A stretch of DNA of 64,000 bases from Solirubrobacteraceae bacterium. Its GTDB lineage: Bacteria; Actinomycetota; Thermoleophilia; Solirubrobacterales; Solirubrobacteraceae. Made by a program: the position numbers and the translations under genes. Positions within the stretch are counted from its first letter, which is position 1, and the number at the start of each line of letters is the position of its first letter. Positions 20,724-29,554 of the stretch are shown piece after piece. The stretch is taken from the NCBI GenBank assembly GCA_017882375.1, contig JADGPP010000002.1:1-64000 (forward strand), written 5' to 3'. The notes beneath the pieces were generated by a model that was not told the DNA's origin, searched no databases, and saw nothing but the letters and a program-made list of their open reading frames with translations.

Positions 20724-22472
20724 TCAGGCGGCGCGTCGCAGGTCCCGCGCGTGCCTGCGCGCGACCGTGTCCTGCGCATCGGCGCCGAGCATTCGCACGA
20801 GCTCGGAGACGACCTCGCGCTCGGCCAGCTGCACGACCGTCGTGCGGGCGAGCGCGTCGGAGGTCTCCTTGACGATCGAGAAGTGGCGGTCGCCGAGCGA
20901 GGCGATCTGCGGCAGGTGGGTGATGCACAGCAGCTGCGTCGTCTCCCCCAGCTCGCGCAGCCGCGCGCCGACGGCGCGCGCCGCGTGACCGCCGATGCCG
21001 GCGTCGATCTCGTCGAACACGAGCGTCTCGCCCGACGCCGGATCGTCGGGCTTGGCCGACGCCTTGGCGCGGCGCGCGCCGGTCGCCTTGCCCGCCGGCG
21101 ACGGCCCGGTCTGGCGGCAGGCCGTGATCAGGGCGAGCATCACGCGCGAGAGCTCGCCGCCGGAGGCGATCTCGCGCAGCGGACCGCGCGGCACGCCGGG
21201 GTTGGCAGCGAGCAGGAACTCGACCGCATCGCCGCCGGACGGTCCGGCCTCGCGCGCGCTCAGCGCGACCTCGAAGGACGCGTCGGGCATCGCCAGCGCG
21301 GCGAGCTGCTCGCAGACCCCGCGCTCCAGCGCCGGCGCCGCCGCCTCGCGCGCGCCGCGCAGCGCCTGCACGTGCTGCTGCAGCGTCTCCTCGGCTTCGC
21401 ACAGGCGCTCGCCGGTGGACTCCAGCGCCACCTCGGCACCTGCCAGCTCGTCGCGGCGCTCGCGCGCCCGTGCCGCGTGCTCGAGCACGCCGGCGATGCT
21501 GCCGCCGTGCTTGCGCATCAGGCGTTCGGCCTCGGCCAAGCGCTCTTCCACGCCGTCGAGCGTGAGCGACTGCCCGGCGCCGCCGCCCAGCTCGGGCTCC
21601 TCGCCGTAGGCGCGCAGCTCGCCGGCCAGATCGCCCGACTCGATCGCCAGCGAGCGCAGGCGCTCGGACATCGCGTCCAGGCGCGGATCGACGCCGGTGA
21701 GGGCCTCCAGCCGTGCGTTGGCGACACCGAGCAGCGTCGTGACCCCGGGTGCCTGCGCGTCGTCGGGGGCAAGCGCCTCGGCGCCCGCCGCCGCGGCCGC
21801 GCACAAAGCGTCCAGGCTGCGCATGCGCTCGCGAGCCGCCAGCAGCTCGTCGTGCTCGCGCTGGTCGGGAGCCGCCGCGTCGATCTCCGAGAGCTCGAAC
21901 TCGAGCAGGTCGAGCTCGCGCTCGCGGGCGCCGGAGAGCTCGCGCAGCTGCGTCATCCGCGCCTGCAGACGCTGACTCTCCGCGAACGCCTCGGCGCATG
22001 CGCGCAGGCGCAGCGCATGCTCGGGGCCGCACAGCTCGTCCAGCAGCGCGAGCTGCTTGCCGGCGATCGTCAGCTTGCGATGCTCGTGCTGGCCGTAGAA
22101 GGACATCAGCGTCGCGCCGACGTCGCGCAGGTCGGCGACGTTCGCCGAGCGGCCGTTGAGGTAGGCGCGCGTGCGCCCGTCCGCGCCGACGCGGCGCGCC
22201 AGCACGATCTCCTCGCTGTCGGGCGCCAGCCGCTCGCGCAGCTGCGCCGGCAGCGACTCGGACATCTCGAACACGCCCTCGACGTAGGCCTCCTGCGCCC
22301 CGGGCCTGACGATCCCCGGGCGCGCACGGCCGCCGAGCAGCAGGTCCAGCGCGTGCGCGAGCACCGTCTTGCCTGCCCCGGTCTCGCCCGTGAGCACGTT
22401 GAGGCCCGCGGACAGGCGCAGCTCGGCACGCTCGATCAGCAGCAGGTTCTCCACACGCAGCTCCAACAGCAC
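20724..22472 (-). CDS. recN: DNA repair protein RecN
   Basis: About 582 aa SMC-like ATPase: Walker A GETGAGKTVLAHAL near the N-terminus (LLELRVENLLLIERAEL), two long coiled-coil halves rich in Ala, Glu and Arg, then the ABC signature ASGGELSRVMLAL and Walker B LVFDEIDAGIGG with THLPQIASLGD. It acts early in double-strand break repair. Start GTG 22472 inferred from family N-terminus; the frame is open further upstream. It heads the long minus-strand run and is divergent from the signalling block at 22693. Confidence 0.95.
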   Translation of the reverse strand: MLLELRVENLLLIERAELRLSAGLNVLTGETGAGKTVLAHALDLLLGGRARPGIVRPGAQEAYVEGVFEMSESLPAQLRERLAPDSEEIVLARRVGADGRTRAYLNGRSANVADLRDVGATLMSFYGQHEHRKLTIAGKQLALLDELCGPEHALRLRACAEAFAESQRLQARMTQLRELSGARERELDLLEFELSEIDAAAPDQREHDELLAARERMRSLDALCAAAAAGAEALAPDDAQAPGVTTLLGVANARLEALTGVDPRLDAMSERLRSLAIESGDLAGELRAYGEEPELGGGAGQSLTLDGVEERLAEAERLMRKHGGSIAGVLEHAARARERRDELAGAEVALESTGERLCEAEETLQQHVQALRGAREAAAPALERGVCEQLAALAMPDASFEVALSAREAGPSGGDAVEFLLAANPGVPRGPLREIASGGELSRVMLALITACRQTGPSPAGKATGARRAKASAKPDDPASGETLVFDEIDAGIGGHAARAVGARLRELGETTQLLCITHLPQIASLGDRHFSIVKETSDALARTTVVQLAEREVVSELVRMLGADAQDTVARRHARDLRRAA

Positions 22473-22692
22473 GACCGCAGGTCTAGCAGCGCGCGCCGAC
22501 GGATCGCGCGGCCGGAGGCCGGCACGGGCTGCCCTCGCGCCGGCGCTGGCGACAGCACAGGGCGCCCCCGCGCGCGGTCGCCACTGTAGGCCTCGCCTCT
22601 GGCTGACGATAAGGGACGTAACCTGTTGCGACGGGGTGGCGCAGCCGGCGATCGGCGACGCCGCCCTGCGCCCACTCGTCCGCCAAAACGGC

Positions 22693-23250
22693 ATGGCTGC
22701 CAGCGACCTAAATCCAACTTCCGACCGGTCCCCGACCGAGCAGCTCGCCTGCCTGTCTGCGCCCGCGCTGCGCGGACGGCTGGCCGAGGAGGTCAATCGC
22801 GCCGGGCGCCACGGGACGGCGCTGAGCTGCCTGTTGGTGACGATCGGCAATCTCGAGGAGCTCGCGCGCGAGCACGGCAGCGAGCTGTCCGAGCAGACCC
22901 TCGCCTACGTGGCAAGCGCGCTGGCCAGCCAGGTGCGCGGCTTTGACCGCGTCGGGCGCCCGAGCGACTCCGAGCTGCTGCTCGTGCTGCCCGGCGCCGA
23001 CGGCCCGCGCGGCGAGATCGTCGCCAGGCGCGTGCTCGAGCGCCTGCGCACGATCAAGGTCGAATCCGACGGCATGCGCCGGCCGCTGCGCGTCTCGGTG
23101 GGTCTCGCCCAGTGGCAGGACGACATCGGCGGTGACGACCTGCTCGAGCGCGCACGCTCGGCGGCGCGACGCGGCAACGGCGCCGACGGCGCGTCGACGC
23201 TCGCCAACTCCTCCCCCCCCGTGCTTGGCCGGCCGCACGGACCTGCATAA
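22693..23250 (+). CDS. degenerate GGDEF-domain protein
   Basis: 185 aa. The order ALSCLLVTIGNLEELAREHG, TLAYVASALASQVRGFDRVGR, ELLLVLPGADGPRGEIVARRVLERL, RVSVGLAQWQDD, LLERARSAARRGNGADG follows a GGDEF (nucleotidyl cyclase) fold. The active-site loop that should read GGDEF is RPSDSE, so diguanylate cyclase activity is not expected. It may bind GTP or c-di-GMP or act as a partner. The histidine kinase gene starts 7 nt after its stop, so the two are surely co-transcribed; it is divergent from recN. Confidence 0.8.
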   Translation: MAASDLNPTSDRSPTEQLACLSAPALRGRLAEEVNRAGRHGTALSCLLVTIGNLEELAREHGSELSEQTLAYVASALASQVRGFDRVGRPSDSELLLVLPGADGPRGEIVARRVLERLRTIKVESDGMRRPLRVSVGLAQWQDDIGGDDLLERARSAARRGNGADGASTLANSSPPVLGRPHGPA

Positions 23251-23257
23251 TCAGAGC

Positions 23258-24409
23258 GTGCTCTCGGGATCGGAGCTGTGGCTGCTTCGCCTGATGGCCG
23301 ACCGCGGCCTCGCGCTGCTGGACGCCGACACGCTGCTGATCGTGATCGAGGAGCGCGGCGAGCTGCGCGTCGCCGCGTCGGCCGGCTCCTCGACGATGCG
23401 CGTGCGGATCGTCCCGGTCGACGGCAGCGCCTTGGGCGAGCTGTACCTGTCGGGCCAGTCCCTGGCGCTCGATCGCCCACGCGGTAAAGACGCGGCGTGG
23501 CTGCACGAACTCGGCGCCGAGGTGCGCGCCGCGCTGGTCGAGCCGCTGAGCCTTGAGGGCCAGGGCGGTGGCATGGTGATCGCCCTGCGCACCGGCGGTG
23601 GCTTTCGCGGACCCGATCGAGAGGCCCTGAAAGCCTTTGCGACGAGCGTCGCCCAGCGGCTCGTGGCAGAGCGCTCGGTGGAGATCAAACGGCTTCGCTA
23701 CGGCATGGAGGCGCGCGAGCGAGAGCGCACGCGCTGGGCTCGCGAGATCCACGACGAGAGCATCCAGGGCATGGGCGCGCTACGGCTGAGGCTGGCCAAC
23801 GCGCGTGACATCGACGACCCACAGCAGCTGCGCGAGGCGGTCGACGTGGTGCTCGACGGCCTCGGCAACGAGATCGACGGCTTGCGCCACCTGATCACCG
23901 AGCTTCGCCCTGCGGCGCTGGACGACCTCGGCCTGGCGGCCGCGCTGCAGGCGCTCGCCAGGCGCGCACAGGCGATCGAGGGCCTCGACGTGAGCATCGA
24001 GATCGAGCTCGGTCAGGAAGACGGCCGGCGCCTGGACGCGGAGCTGGAGAGCACGATCTATCGCATCGTGCAGGAGGCGCTGACGAACGTCAGCCGCCAC
24101 GCGGAAGCCACCAGCGCGGTCGTCAGCATCACCGAGCGCGACGGCGTCGTGCGCGCAGCGGTGACCGACGATGGCAAAGGCCTGCCGGACGCCGACAGGC
24201 TCGGCCCGCGCGGCGACGGTCTGGAGGGCGGCTTCGGCATGGGCGGCATGCGCGAGCGCGCCGAGCTGGTCGGCGGCGAGCTCGAGTTCGGCCCGGCGCC
24301 GACGAAAGGCACGACGGTCCGCCTGGTCGTTCCGCTCGCTGGGCGCCCCTCCCGCGAGGCAGAGGCGGCGGCCGCGGGCCAAGCTCCACTCGACGCACTG
24401 GCCCGCTGA
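23258..24409 (+). CDS. GAF-like sensor histidine kinase of the NarL/DesK type (HisKA_3)
   Basis: 383 aa from the GTG at 23258. Residues about 1-140 form a GAF-like sensory domain without membrane segments, so the signal is cytoplasmic. The HisKA_3 dimerisation helix has phospho-acceptor His165 in WAREIHDESIQGM; the ATPase domain shows N-box IVQEALTNVSRHAEA, G1 DDGKGL and GGFGMGGMRERAEL. Such kinases pair with LuxR/NarL-type response regulators, and one lies convergently 10 nt past its stop. It is likely translated with the degenerate GGDEF gene just upstream. Confidence 0.9.
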   Translation: MLSGSELWLLRLMADRGLALLDADTLLIVIEERGELRVAASAGSSTMRVRIVPVDGSALGELYLSGQSLALDRPRGKDAAWLHELGAEVRAALVEPLSLEGQGGGMVIALRTGGGFRGPDREALKAFATSVAQRLVAERSVEIKRLRYGMEARERERTRWAREIHDESIQGMGALRLRLANARDIDDPQQLREAVDVVLDGLGNEIDGLRHLITELRPAALDDLGLAAALQALARRAQAIEGLDVSIEIELGQEDGRRLDAELESTIYRIVQEALTNVSRHAEATSAVVSITERDGVVRAAVTDDGKGLPDADRLGPRGDGLEGGFGMGGMRERAELVGGELEFGPAPTKGTTVRLVVPLAGRPSREAEAAAAGQAPLDALAR

Positions 24410-24419
24410 GCGCGCGCGG

Positions 24420-25082
24420 CTACTCGACGAGGCCGATTCGCCGCACGTACGCGGTGATCTCGGCGCGCGAGGAGAAGCCGAGCTTCTCGATCGCCCGGGC
24501 GCGGTAGGTCTTCACTGTGCGCTCGGCGACGTGCAGCTGCTCGGCGATCTGCGGGTTGGTGTAGCCGTTGGCGATCAGGCGCACGACCTCGCGCTCGCGC
24601 TCTGACAGCACGACGCCGTCGGAGGCGGGTTCCTCGCCGGTGGCCATCAACGCGCCAAGGCGCGGGTGCAGGTAGTTGCCGCCCGAGACGGCGAGGCGGA
24701 AGGCCTGCAGCAGCTCGGCCGGCTCGGCCTCCTTGAGCACGTAGCTGCGCGCGCCTGCGCGCAGCGCCTGCCGGGCGTACTCGGGGTCCTCACGCATCGT
24801 CAGGATCGCGACGGCCAGCGTGGGGTGCGCGATGAAGCAGGCCGGCAGCGCCGCCAGGCTCGAGCCCCCCGGCATCGTCAGATCGAGCGTGAGCAGGTCG
24901 GGCTTGTGCTCGCGGACTTCGCGGATCGTCGACGGCACGTCGGCGGCTTCGCCGACGACGCGAAACTCGTCCTTCTCGCGCTCGAGCACGGCGCGGATGC
25001 CATCGCGCACGACTGTGTGGTCGTCAGCGATGATCACGCTGATCGGCCGATCGACTTCTGGCGTGCCAGCCTCCATCGTCAC
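24420..25082 (-). CDS. LuxR/NarL-family response regulator
   Basis: 220 aa. The receiver domain has the acidic pair IIADDHTVVRDGI and phospho-acceptor Asp67 in LLTLDLTMPG; the C-terminal LuxR HTH is complete (LSEREREVVRLIANGYTNPQIAEQLHVAERTVKTYRARAIEKLG). It is the probable partner of the HisKA_3 kinase, although the genes are convergent rather than in one operon. Start is GTG at 25082 or ATG two codons later. Its upstream region holds the ACGACA repeat array shared with the divergent gene at 25226, a possible target. Confidence 0.92.
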   Translation of the reverse strand: MTMEAGTPEVDRPISVIIADDHTVVRDGIRAVLEREKDEFRVVGEAADVPSTIREVREHKPDLLTLDLTMPGGSSLAALPACFIAHPTLAVAILTMREDPEYARQALRAGARSYVLKEAEPAELLQAFRLAVSGGNYLHPRLGALMATGEEPASDGVVLSEREREVVRLIANGYTNPQIAEQLHVAERTVKTYRARAIEKLGFSSRAEITAYVRRIGLVE

Positions 25083-25122
25083 ACCGTACCGGGTGCGTCC
25101 GACCGATCGTGACGGCCCTCAG

Positions 25123-25200
25123 GGACGACACGGGTCCGTCCGGCAGGACGACACGACTCTGCCCTTTTGGGACGACAAGATCGGCACCCTTCGCACGACA
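25123..25200 (+). promoter_or_regulatory. four phased direct repeats of ACGACA, candidate operator array
   Basis: GGACGACA at 25123-25130, 25146-25153 and 25170-25177, then GCACGACA at 25193-25200. The spacings are 23, 24 and 23 nt. All copies face the same way, in the 143-nt gap between the divergent response regulator and pseudo-receiver genes. Regular head-to-tail spacing suggests cooperative binding by a regulator; which one is unknown. Confidence 0.6.
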
Positions 25201-25225
25201 GACAAATGCTCCTTGAGGACGCATC

Positions 25226-25681
25226 ATGTATGGCATGACGAGCGTCGCAATCCACAGCACCGGACTGATGCAGGCACCGAAGCTGCGCCTGCTGCCCAAA
25301 GAGGGCAGCTCCGCCGGCCGCGCCGACGCCAAGCGCCCGGCGCTGCGCCTGCTCAACGGTTCCAAGCCCCACAAGCAGCCGGTACTGCTCGCCGGCGGCG
25401 ACGCCGACGCGCGCGCCGGCGTGATGCACGACCTGGCCACGACGATGCCGCAGAACACGATCTTCGAGCAGGCCGGCGCGATCTGGGAGGTGCTCGTTCG
25501 GGCGCCGCAGTGCAGCATGGTCGTCCTCAGCGGCGAGCTCGAGGAGATACCCGCAGAGTCGCTGATGCAGATGCTCGTGCACCGCAGTCCCGAGCTGCCG
25601 GTCGTCTGCCTGGACGCCGCTGAGCCGCACGGGCTCGACCGCGCGGCCTCGGCGCAGACCGTCCAAGCCGTCGCCCAGTAG
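25226..25681 (+). CDS. pseudo-receiver-like protein
   Basis: 151 aa. After a ~50-residue basic lead, KQPVLLAGGDADARAGVMHDLATTMP...SMVVLSGELEEIPAESLMQMLVHRSPELPVVCLD has the alternating strand/helix layout of a response-regulator receiver. The phospho-acceptor position reads LSGE instead of an Asp, and the N-terminal acidic pair is not convincing, so phosphorylation is unlikely. No output domain follows. TTGAGGAC lies just before the ATG. The repeat array upstream probably controls it. Function unknown; an atypical adaptor in the adjacent signalling system is my inference. Confidence 0.55.
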   Translation: MYGMTSVAIHSTGLMQAPKLRLLPKEGSSAGRADAKRPALRLLNGSKPHKQPVLLAGGDADARAGVMHDLATTMPQNTIFEQAGAIWEVLVRAPQCSMVVLSGELEEIPAESLMQMLVHRSPELPVVCLDAAEPHGLDRAASAQTVQAVAQ

Positions 25682-25792
25682 CGACACGGCCGCGACGCGC
25701 GCGCAGCTCGCCGGCAGTCCGGCCGAGCGGGCTCGGGGATACATCTTGCAAGCCGTGCTCGGATGCCCGGACAGCGTGTAGCGTGCATCGCG

Positions 25793-27232
25793 ATGTCTGA
25801 GGCCAAGGCCACGTCGTCCCTGCGCAATTCCGAGCTGCGGCGCATCGTTGCGGGCTACACCGTCAACCGTCTGGGCACCTGGTTCGGCTTCATCGCGCTG
25901 GCGGTCGTCGTCTTCGACCACACGCACAGCGCGATCGCCGTCGCCTCGCTGCTGCTTGCCAGCCAGGTGCTGCCCGCGTTGATCGTGCCGGCGCTCGTCG
26001 CGCGCGTGGAGACCTCGACGCGGCGCGGCGAGCTCAGCCGCCTGTACCTGTTCGAGGCCGCGACGACCGCCGCGTTGATCGCGCTCGTGCTGTGGCAGTT
26101 CTCGCTACCGGCGATCCTGCTGCTGGTCGCGCTCGACGGAACCGCCGCGCTCGCCGCCAGCGCGCTGCTGCGAGCGGCCGCCGCGCGCAGCGCGCGCGAC
26201 TGGGTGCGCGCGAGCCACGCGCCCGCGGATGGCGGCTCATCGATCGACGAGCTGTCGGCCGCGGCAGAACGCCGGGCCAACGCGGCCCTGAACATCGGCT
26301 TCGCGGTGACCTTCACGCTCGGGCCAGCGCTCGCGGGCATCGTCGTGCCGACGTTCGGCGCCTCCGCGGCGCTGGCGATCGACATGGTCTCCTTCGCGAT
26401 CTGCGGCGCGCTGCTGGTCGATCTGAGGCCGCAGGTGCAGGACGCCGAGACAGACTCGGTGCGAGCTCGCGTGAAGGCCGCGTGGCGCTACATCAACGAG
26501 GCCCCGACGCTGCGACGGCTGCTGATCACGCAGGCGATCGCCTTCATCTTCTTCGAGTTCTCGCCACCGATCGAGGTCGCCTACGCGAAGGTCTCGCTGC
26601 ACGCCGGCGACAAAGGCTACGGCGTGCTGCTCGGCGTGTGGGGTCTCGGCGTAGCGCTCGGCAGCGTCGTCTTCGCACGCTCGATCGATCGCTCGCTGAA
26701 GGTCCTGCTGAGCGCGTCGACGTTCGCCGTCGGCTTTGCCTATCTCGGCTGGTGGTTGGCGCCGACGCTGGCGATCGCCTCGGCCGCCGGATTCGTCGGC
26801 GGGATCGGCAACGGCGTGCAGTGGGCCGCGCTGATCAGCGCCGTGCAGCGCCTGACGCCCGAGCACCTGCAGGGCCGTCTGATGGGCGCGGTGGAATCGC
26901 TCGGCGCGATCTTCCCGGCCTTTGGCTACGTGCTCGGCAGCGTGATCACCGTGCTCGCCTCGCCGCGCATCGCCCTGCTGGTCGCCGGGGTGGGCGTGAC
27001 CGTGTGCACGATCGCCTTCATCCAGATCCCGCTCGCGGCCAACAGTCCCGCCACGCGCGGATCCGAGACCTCCGGCGACGGCGCTGGCGGACCGGCTGGC
27101 TCCGCGCCCGCGCGGACGTGGACGCCGCCGCACGACGACACCGCACCGCAGGTCGAGCGACTAGCCGATGCGGGCATCGAGCGCCCGGCACAGGCCAGCG
27201 CGGGCGCTCAGCCCAGCAGCGCGCCCGGCTAG
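25793..27232 (+). CDS. major facilitator superfamily transporter
   Basis: 479 aa with about 12 hydrophobic segments, from LRRIVAGYTVNRLGTWFGFIALAVVVFDHTHSAIAVASLLLASQ to IALLVAGVGVTVCTIAF. The layout (short N-terminus, WRYI helix after segment six, GIGNGVQWAALISAVQRLTPEHLQGRLMG) matches the MFS_3/enterobactin-exporter-like group. The substrate is unknown. The ~65-residue C-terminal tail is hydrophilic and Ala/Pro-rich. The ATG at 25793 lacks a clear Shine-Dalgarno site. Confidence 0.83.
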   Translation: MSEAKATSSLRNSELRRIVAGYTVNRLGTWFGFIALAVVVFDHTHSAIAVASLLLASQVLPALIVPALVARVETSTRRGELSRLYLFEAATTAALIALVLWQFSLPAILLLVALDGTAALAASALLRAAAARSARDWVRASHAPADGGSSIDELSAAAERRANAALNIGFAVTFTLGPALAGIVVPTFGASAALAIDMVSFAICGALLVDLRPQVQDAETDSVRARVKAAWRYINEAPTLRRLLITQAIAFIFFEFSPPIEVAYAKVSLHAGDKGYGVLLGVWGLGVALGSVVFARSIDRSLKVLLSASTFAVGFAYLGWWLAPTLAIASAAGFVGGIGNGVQWAALISAVQRLTPEHLQGRLMGAVESLGAIFPAFGYVLGSVITVLASPRIALLVAGVGVTVCTIAFIQIPLAANSPATRGSETSGDGAGGPAGSAPARTWTPPHDDTAPQVERLADAGIERPAQASAGAQPSSAPG

Positions 27233-27284
27233 CCCCTTTAGGCCGACGCCCATCGCCAGTCCACGTGCAAGCGCGCCCCTTAAG

Positions 27285-27315
27285 CACGACGCGCAAACAG
27301 CCGTTAAGTACGACA
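27285..27315 (+). promoter_or_regulatory. two phased TTAAGNACGAC repeats before the HD-GYP gene
   Basis: TTAAGCACGAC (27280-27290) and TTAAGTACGAC (27304-27314) are 24 nt apart, the same spacing and core as the array at 25123-25200. The second copy ends 10 nt before the ATG. This suggests that one regulator controls both genes (inference). Confidence 0.5.
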
Positions 27316-27324
27316 GCACCGCGC

Positions 27325-28710
27325 ATGGGCACGTCGAAGCTAAACATCCGTATCTTCTGCGCCTTCGAGGGCCTTCTCTTGACGGCTGCGCTCGGCGGCG
27401 CCATATGGAGCTCGCGTGCCGAGCAGTGGAGCCCCCTTGTTCTCGTTCTGGTGCTTCTTGCCCTATCACTCGGCGGTCAGCGACTTGTGTTCACCATCCG
27501 TGGCCAGCACCTCTCGGCGGGATTCGTCGCGCAAGTGCTCGCGATGAGCCTGCTCGGCCCCGCGCCCGCAGTCGCCATTGCCCTCGCCGCGGCGTTGTTC
27601 ATCTCTGTCGGCCGGAAGTTGCCGCTGTCGGCGTGGCTGACGAACCTTGCAGCGTTCGCGGTGTTTCCGCTGATCGGGGGCCTGCTCGTTCAGGTGCTGG
27701 CCGGCAACGTGCACGACGCCGGCAACCTCAGGGCGCAGAGCATTACGTTCGGGCTCATCGTATTTGGAGTGTTCATGGTCACGAACGCGCTCAACTTCAG
27801 CGTGATCGCGCTCGACAACCGGTTTGTCGAGAGCCGCAGTCTGGTCGCGCAGGCTCGCGAACTGTTCGCGCCGCTGCTGCCCGGTCAGATCGCCGCCGGC
27901 GCGCTGACCGCGGTACTTGCCGTTGCTTATACGAATGTCGGCCTCTCGGCGCTCCTTGCCGCCGTCCTCGTCATTGTCATCTTCCAGTACCTGATGGTCG
28001 CGTTGCTGCGCTCGGAGGATCGGGCCGATCAACTGGAAGCCCGATCGATCCACCTCGCATCTTTGCAGCTCGGCGTGCTCACGACGCTCGTGGAGACGCT
28101 CGCGCTGCGGGATCGCTCGACCGCACGACACGGCGCTGCGGTGGCTCGTTTCGCGCGCGCTTTGGCGCAGGAGGTCGGGTCCTCGGAAGCGGATCAGGAT
28201 CTGGTCCACACGGCCGGCTTGCTGCATGACATCGGCAAGTTCGCGCTTCCCGACCACATCTTGCACGCCGAGATCCTCTCCGACCAGGATTGGGCCGTCA
28301 TCCGCCGCCACCCGCAGGACGGGGCGACCCTCGTCGGTCGGCTTGACGGGTATGGACCGGTCGCGGAGGCGATCCTCTACCACCACGAGCACGTCGACGG
28401 AAGCGGCTATCCGGCCGGACTGATCGGCAACGAGATCCCGCTCGCCTCGCGCATCATCGCCACCTGCTCGACCTACGACACCCTGACTGCGCGCGAGAGC
28501 TACCGGTCGCCGATGACACCGCAGGACGCGATGGCTGAGCTGCGGCGGGTCGCGGGGCGCCAACTCGACAGCGAGCTGGTCGAGAGCTTCATCCAGATGC
28601 TCGAGCGGGACGGACCGGTAACGATCGCGCAGGGCGACGACGCCGATTTTGAGGCCGAGCTCGCCTTTGAGCGTCGCGCACGCCAGATCGCCGCACCGAC
28701 GCTCGGTTGA
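27325..28710 (+). CDS. membrane-anchored HD-GYP domain phosphodiesterase
   Basis: 461 aa. Residues about 8-235 hold six to seven membrane segments (an integral-membrane sensor of unassigned type); a soluble HD domain follows from about 255. The catalytic HD is in HTAGLLHDIGK (near residue 300), then HHEHVDGSGYP, which contains the GYP signature, and ASRIIATCSTYDTLTARESYR. HD-GYP proteins hydrolyse c-di-GMP or related cyclic dinucleotides. With the degenerate GGDEF nearby it suggests a local second-messenger circuit. No Shine-Dalgarno site; a very short leader is likely. Confidence 0.9.
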   Translation: MGTSKLNIRIFCAFEGLLLTAALGGAIWSSRAEQWSPLVLVLVLLALSLGGQRLVFTIRGQHLSAGFVAQVLAMSLLGPAPAVAIALAAALFISVGRKLPLSAWLTNLAAFAVFPLIGGLLVQVLAGNVHDAGNLRAQSITFGLIVFGVFMVTNALNFSVIALDNRFVESRSLVAQARELFAPLLPGQIAAGALTAVLAVAYTNVGLSALLAAVLVIVIFQYLMVALLRSEDRADQLEARSIHLASLQLGVLTTLVETLALRDRSTARHGAAVARFARALAQEVGSSEADQDLVHTAGLLHDIGKFALPDHILHAEILSDQDWAVIRRHPQDGATLVGRLDGYGPVAEAILYHHEHVDGSGYPAGLIGNEIPLASRIIATCSTYDTLTARESYRSPMTPQDAMAELRRVAGRQLDSELVESFIQMLERDGPVTIAQGDDADFEAELAFERRARQIAAPTLG

Positions 28711-28792
28711 GCGCTCGCAGCACGGGAAATCGTCCCGGGTTGAGCGCACCTTGCCGTACCGCTAGCACACGGTCACGGCTTAAAGCACAAAG

Positions 28793-28851
28793 GCGCCACA
28801 CCAATCTATCTTCGATAGCGGTGTGACGCCCTCGTGGGTCGCTTCGCGACC
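28793..28851 (+). terminator. double hairpin after the HD-GYP gene
   Basis: Hairpin 1 (28793-28829): arms GCGCCACACC and GGTGTGACGC with an inner CTATC-TTC-GATAG stem. Hairpin 2 (28837-28851): GGTCGC-TTC-GCGACC. There is no strong T-run, but it starts 82 nt after the stop and is the likely transcript end. It could also be part of a structured RNA. Confidence 0.5.
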
Positions 28852-29259
28852 TTAAGGACTCTCGTTACTTGTGCCAACTCACGATAGATCTCCTTCGCCG
28901 GGGCCAACATCGGCCGGTTCCGCGGCGGCACCCGTCTGTCTCCATCCACAGGACAACCGCTACCTTTGGGTAGGTCTAGGCAAGGATAGCGAAAGACCGG
29001 ACGAAATGTCCAGTTTGCGTAGGTTTGTGCAGGATTGCTTGCACAGGCAGGACGCCGCAGGCTCCGCCCGCAGCGCAACAGGAGCAGGGCGCAGTCTGAC
29101 CCCCATTAAGCCCCGCACCCCCGACCGCACGCGCCCGGCCCGACTGGGCCAAACGTCGACAAAGCTGTGCGGGACTAAACCTCGGCGCATCGCCTGCCGA
29201 AGCAGCTACTGGCACGGCAACACCGCGCCGACAGCGACCTCGACCGACAAGGCGAACAA
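28852..29259 (+). other. 408-nt gene-free stretch upstream of the BldC-like gene
   Basis: No convincing reading frame is present on either strand. It contains several small stems: CTACC-TTTG-GGTAG (about 28962-28975), GGAC-gaaat-GTCC (about 28999-29011), and TGTGCA...TGCACA (about 29027-29046). This looks like a long leader or regulatory region for the regulator gene that follows, but I recognise no named RNA family. Confidence 0.35.
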
Positions 29260-29532
29260 ATGACCGTAAGCGCCACGCTTCCCCGCAACAGCCGCGAGCT
29301 CGTCTTCACCAGCTCACAGGCGGCCCGCTATCTCGGCGTATCCCTTGCGACCGTCCGCCGCTGGACGGACGCCGGATACGTCAGCTGCTACCGCACTCCC
29401 GGTGGTCAGCGGCGCTTCGCGCGTGAGCAGCTCGACGAGTTCATCACCTCGATGCACCGCGACGGCCCGGCCGTGCAGGCCGACAGCGAGCCCTCGGTGT
29501 CCCGTTCCGGGTCGAGCGCAGACGCCGCCTAG
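29260..29532 (+). CDS. BldC/MerR-type helix-turn-helix regulator
   Basis: 90 aa. The winged HTH reads FTSSQAARYLGVSLATVRRWTDAGYVSCYRTPGGQRRF (about residues 16-53), which is the BldC-type excisionase/MerR DNA-binding fold: a single domain without an effector domain. The tail is Ser/Ala-rich. In Streptomyces, BldC binds direct repeats head-to-tail (family knowledge). The phased ACGAC repeats nearby are candidate sites (inference). It lies convergent to nadK, with a long gene-free region upstream. Confidence 0.88.
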   Translation: MTVSATLPRNSRELVFTSSQAARYLGVSLATVRRWTDAGYVSCYRTPGGQRRFAREQLDEFITSMHRDGPAVQADSEPSVSRSGSSADAA

Positions 29533-29554
29533 ACAGAGCCGTAGCGGCGTGCCG

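Noticed and set aside
28962..29012. resemblance to a c-di-GMP-I (GEMM) riboswitch: AGGCAAGG ... GCGAAAGACCGGACG
   Set aside because: The helix around GAAA does not pair and the following GCAAAGCC segment is missing, so the likeness is probably chance.
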